From assembly GCA_902782305.1 (NCBI GenBank), contig CACZMV010000025.1, positions 1 through 35,521 on the forward strand: a stretch of DNA of 35,521 nucleotides, in the 5' to 3' direction. Shown here in pieces: positions 33,229 to 35,521 of the stretch. How positions within the stretch are numbered: position 1 is the stretch's first letter; each line of letters starts with the position of its first letter. The notes beneath the pieces were generated by a model, which had not been told where the DNA came from, did no database searches, and saw only the letters and a list, made by a program, of their open reading frames with translations. A program made the translations under genes and the position numbers. This stretch comes from an uncultured Prevotellaceae bacterium (GTDB lineage Bacteria; Bacteroidota; Bacteroidia; Bacteroidales; Bacteroidaceae).

Positions 33229-33954
33229 TTATTTAAACGTTTGCCACAGCGGGTCGTTAGGCAGTGGCGATTCCACCACAATCCGTTCTTTCGACACGGG
33301 ATGGATGAATTCCACACGGTGTGAGAGCAGGGAGATGCTACCATCAGGATTACTCCTTTTGGCTCCGTATTTCAGGTCGCCCTTGATGGGACAGCCCATG
33401 GCAGCCAACTGACAACGAATCTGGTGATGGCGACCCGTCAACAGATTGACTTCCAACAGAGTATAGCGGTCCGAATGTCCGATGACACGGTATTTTAGGA
33501 TGGCTTTCTTCGAATTGGGCACCTCATGATCGTAGGCATAGCTTTTATTCTGCTTCTCGTTTCTTACCAGCCAATGTTCCAAGGTATGCGATGAATCATC
33601 CATCTCGCCTCTTCCCTCTTCCGTCTTCCTTCTTACTTCTTCCTTCTTACTTCTTCCCTCTTCCGTCTTACTTACTATCGCCCAATAGGTCTTATGTACC
33701 TCTCCGTCGCGGAACATATTGTTCAGACGGGTCAGCGCCTTCGACGTGCGGGCAAAGACCACCAAACCGCTAACAGGACGGTCCAAGCGATGTACCACGC
33801 CCAAGAATACCGCGCCAGGCTTCTGATATTTCTCTTTGATGTAGTCCTTCACAATATCAGAGAGGGGACGATCGCCAGTCTTGTCTCCCTGTACGATCTC
33901 CCCACTCTCCTTATATACGATGATGATATGGTTGTCCTCGTAAACGACCTCCAT
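33229..33954 (-). CDS. RluA-family pseudouridine synthase with repeat-derived insertion
   Basis: Isomerises uridine to pseudouridine in rRNA or tRNA. Catalytic Asp58 sits in VVHRLDRPVSGLVVFART (54-71). Other motifs are LTGRHHQIRCQLAAMGCPI and LLSHRVEFIHPV. The 241-residue protein has no S4 domain, as in the short RluA/RluC-like types. An extra segment at about 96-118 (KTEEGRSKKEEVRRKTEEGR) splits the region between KTYWAIV and HTLEHWLV that is normally short. It is coded by 14-bp repeats at 33611-33666. The reading frame stays open, so it may be functional. The gene is in the fabG-tamB-tamL strand run; target uridine unknown. Confidence 0.88.
   Translation of the reverse strand: MEVVYEDNHIIIVYKESGEIVQGDKTGDRPLSDIVKDYIKEKYQKPGAVFLGVVHRLDRPVSGLVVFARTSKALTRLNNMFRDGEVHKTYWAIVSKTEEGRSKKEEVRRKTEEGRGEMDDSSHTLEHWLVRNEKQNKSYAYDHEVPNSKKAILKYRVIGHSDRYTLLEVNLLTGRHHQIRCQLAAMGCPIKGDLKYGAKRSNPDGSISLLSHRVEFIHPVSKERIVVESPLPNDPLWQTFK
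33611..33666. repeat. 14-bp repeats inside the pseudouridine synthase gene
   Basis: Four 14-bp units in the order A-B-B-A: CTTCCCTCTTCCGT, CTTCCTTCTTACTT (twice), CTTCCCTCTTCCGT. A partial CTTACTTACT follows. Same style as the intergenic words at 33955-33983. Confidence 0.85.
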
Positions 33955-33983
33955 ACTTCTTACATCTTACTTCTTACATCAAA
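33955..33983. repeat. Word repeats between fabG and the synthase gene
   Basis: Variants of ACTTCTTACATCTTAC fill the 29-bp space between the two genes. Confidence 0.65.
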
Positions 33984-34730
33984 TTACATATTCATGCCAC
34001 CGTCAACCTGGATTACCTGACCGCTGACATAGCTTGACATGTCAGAAGCCAAGAAGGTTGCTACGTTGGCAATATCCTCAACCTGACCACCGCGACGAAG
34101 AGGAATCTTCTGCTTCCACTCGTTACGAACTTCCTCAGGGAGTGCAGCGGTCATAGCGGTCTCGATGAAGCCTGGAGCAATGGCGTTGGCACGGATACCC
34201 TTGGGACCCATTTCCTGACCAATACTCTTAGCCAGCGCAATCAGACCAGCCTTTGAAGCAGCATAGTTAGCCTGACCAGCATTACCGTGTACACCTACTA
34301 CAGAGGCCATGTTGATGATAGAACCGCCACGCTGACGCATCATCACGGGCACACAAGCGTGGATGAAATTGAATGCTGACTTCAGGTTCACGGCAATCAC
34401 AGCATCCCACTGCTGCTCAGTCATACGGAGCATCAGTCCGTCCTTGGTGATACCGGCATTGTTTACCAGAATATCAATAGCACCAAACTCGTCCTTCACA
34501 GCCTTAACGACTTCCTCGGTCTGAGCAAAATCAGCAGCATTTGAAGCATAGCTCTTAGCCTTTACACCCAGAGCGGCTATTTCCTTCTCAGTCTCCAGGT
34601 TCACCTCAAGGTCGGTGAATGCGATGTTAGCGCCCTCAGCGGCGAACTTCAGTGCGATAGCTTTTCCGATACCGCGTGCAGCACCTGTAATCAGCGCTGT
34701 CTTTCCTTCTAATAATTTTGTTGTACTCAT
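33984..34730 (-). CDS. fabG: 3-oxoacyl-[acyl-carrier-protein] reductase
   Basis: NADPH-dependent reduction of 3-ketoacyl-ACP in fatty-acid elongation; a classical short-chain dehydrogenase. The cofactor loop is TGAARGIG (15-22), NNAG is at 90-93, and the catalytic residues are Ser143, Tyr156 and Lys160 in YAASK. The C-terminal SSYVSGQVIQVDGGMNM is typical of FabG. Length 248 aa is standard. It is the first core gene of the tamB/tamL strand run. No consensus promoter was found in the 60 bp upstream (34731-34790), which contain a TTTGCTGAA direct repeat and the possible boundary with foreign DNA. Confidence 0.93.
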   Translation of the reverse strand: MSTTKLLEGKTALITGAARGIGKAIALKFAAEGANIAFTDLEVNLETEKEIAALGVKAKSYASNAADFAQTEEVVKAVKDEFGAIDILVNNAGITKDGLMLRMTEQQWDAVIAVNLKSAFNFIHACVPVMMRQRGGSIINMASVVGVHGNAGQANYAASKAGLIALAKSIGQEMGPKGIRANAIAPGFIETAMTAALPEEVRNEWKQKIPLRRGGQVEDIANVATFLASDMSSYVSGQVIQVDGGMNM

Positions 34731-34790
34731 AATCTTTTGATATTTAATATTTTACGTATTCGATTTTTCGTTTGCTGAAAATTTGCTGAA

Positions 34791-35219
34791 TTAGAAACCT
34801 TGCGAGGAATCCAAAATACCATCCCCGTTAGCGTCTAACGGCTTAGTGTTACGGGCAAAATTGAAAGTACCCGATACGTCAACGTAGCCGCCTGTATATA
34901 GTTTAGGCATTTGGCCCGATACAGACGCGGCAAAGTTGTTAGCATCCGTATAGTGGCATACCAGGTTAAAGCCGTCGCCTGAATAAGTGTAGTCAGGGTA
35001 TTGGCCTGTAGTGGATATTTGGGCTACCTGGCTGAATACCTGGTTATCTTTGTAGCCCGTTACGCGCGTACATCTATTATTTGATATTTCAACCGATAGC
35101 ACAAACGAACCGCTACGGCCTACGTAGTAGCCCGCTGTTGGCTTTTCTGTATCGTTGCCGTCAGTTGTACACCCGGCAAAGAAAAACGCGCTTAGAATCA
35201 ATATTAGTACCTGTTTCAT
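34791..35219 (-). CDS. Small lipoprotein with EF-hand-like tail
   Basis: I do not recognise this family. A 142-residue lipoprotein with signal about 1-16 and lipobox Cys17 (AFFFAGCTTDGND). The mature part is strand-rich (GYYVGRSGSFVLSVEISNNR; YTYSGDGFNLVCHYTDANN). It ends with DANGDGILDSSQGF, which resembles an EF-hand or dockerin calcium loop. The ATG at 35219 is supported by the 4-bp overlap (ATGA) with the upstream 44-aa gene; a start at 35228 would also fit. Codon choice (more TTA, CTA, GCG) differs from the core genes, hinting at a mobile origin. Confidence 0.65.
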   Translation of the reverse strand: MKQVLILILSAFFFAGCTTDGNDTEKPTAGYYVGRSGSFVLSVEISNNRCTRVTGYKDNQVFSQVAQISTTGQYPDYTYSGDGFNLVCHYTDANNFAASVSGQMPKLYTGGYVDVSGTFNFARNTKPLDANGDGILDSSQGF

Positions 35220-35350
35220 TGTGCCCATACATTTAAAGCGGCATTGAACACACCAAACACCAGGGCTAAGATAATCAGACCAAGCGTAACGATGATAAAC
35301 GCGCCCATAATGCAACCTGGCTTGTTTTCCTTTGTCTTTGCTAACTTCAT
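35216..35350 (-). CDS. 44-residue membrane peptide
   Basis: Below common ORF length cut-offs. It encodes MKLAKTKENKPGCIMGAF, then a hydrophobic span IIVTLGLIILALVFGVF and a short tail NAALNVWAQ. One membrane helix is predicted with the charged end inside. Its TGA overlaps the lipoprotein ATG by 4 bp, strong evidence of a real, coupled gene pair. It may resemble holin-like or spanin-like partners, but no family is recognised. Confidence 0.6.
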   Translation of the reverse strand: MKLAKTKENKPGCIMGAFIIVTLGLIILALVFGVFNAALNVWAQ

Positions 35351-35374
35351 ATCTTTGGGTATAGTGGTATAATT

Positions 35375-35521
35375 CTACATTGCTTTTTTAATACCTGCCA
35401 TTTGCTCTAATTCGCTGATCCGGGCTTTGTACCCCGCTATCTTATCTAACAGAGTTTCTACGGTATTTTCAAGTTTGCCTATTTCCGTATCTTGCGGATC
35501 ATCAAGGCCACCAGGTAACAG
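35375..35521 (-). CDS. C-terminal part of a coiled-coil protein (cut by the window edge)
   Basis: Open from the right edge to a TAG at 35375, giving 48 residues. The visible part (IGKLENTVETLLDKIAGYKA and RISELEQMAGIKKAM) is a regular coiled coil. It lies 24 bp upstream of the 44-aa gene on the same strand and shares the TTA/CTT-rich codon style. The family cannot be told from this tail. Confidence 0.6.
   Translation of the reverse strand: MLPGGLDDPQDTEIGKLENTVETLLDKIAGYKARISELEQMAGIKKAM

Overview
The window looks like a core-chromosome segment of a Bacteroidota bacterium, most likely Prevotella or a close relative. The evidence is threefold. Promoters have the Bacteroidota form TTTG-N19/20-TAnnTTTG, and several match it exactly. 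Bacteroidota-restricted families are present: DUF4199, DUF6452/DUF6048, DUF4827, and a lipoprotein version of TamA next to TamB. Gene leaders mostly lack Shine-Dalgarno sites. All family names come from reading the proteins; no database search was run.

Layout. 1-700 is non-coding: a minus-strand promoter with a long leader running off the left edge, a row of small hairpins, and a nested inverted-repeat element. 704-2404 holds a small unknown gene with its own terminator, a purine-rich spacer, a degenerate Fic-domain protein, and a tRNA-Thr directly behind an SRP RNA. 2687-7220 (+) holds a DUF4199 membrane protein, a polyprenyl-phosphate-type glycosyltransferase, DUF6452 and DUF6048 envelope proteins, ApbE and a Crp/Fnr regulator. 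7318-12106 (+) is a tight set: M3 peptidase, dCMP deaminase, S41 protease and 5-formyl-THF cyclo-ligase. 12138-13600 (-) is recF plus a DciA-like gene. 13727-16275 (+) has a TPR protein, ribH, an exonuclease III and an Ala-rich lipoprotein. 16392-20252 (+) has a beta-helix lipoprotein followed by a LytS/LytTR two-component pair whose kinase carries a Met/His-rich periplasmic loop. aldA follows with its own promoter. 21976-26095 (-) has glmM, a DUF4827 lipoprotein, an NrnA-like DHH phosphatase and a sugar nucleotidyltransferase. 26196-34730 (-) has tamL, tamB, a pseudouridine synthase and fabG. The right edge (34791-35521, -) has a small lipoprotein, a 44-codon membrane peptide and a coiled-coil fragment, with different codon habits and possibly foreign.

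How it fits together. Most genes are housekeeping: envelope biogenesis (TamB/TamL, GlmM, glycosyltransferase, FabG), DNA repair and replication (RecF, DciA-like, ExoIII), nucleotide, folate and flavin metabolism, and proteolysis. The clearest regulatory unit is the lipoprotein-kinase-regulator set.

The most unusual signals are: (1) short A/T- or purine-rich 'word' repeats (7-14 bp units) in many intergenic leaders that also enter coding sequence, building the TamL signal peptide, an insertion in the pseudouridine synthase, a linker in the Fic protein and C-terminal tails; (2) SRP RNA and tRNA-Thr separated by 3 nt; (3) the Fic protein lacking its inhibitory motif and flap and carrying changed active-site residues; (4) the Met/His-rich sensor loop; (5) two small structured repeat families, one of about 36 bp in two gene leaders and one 21-bp tandem array after aldA.
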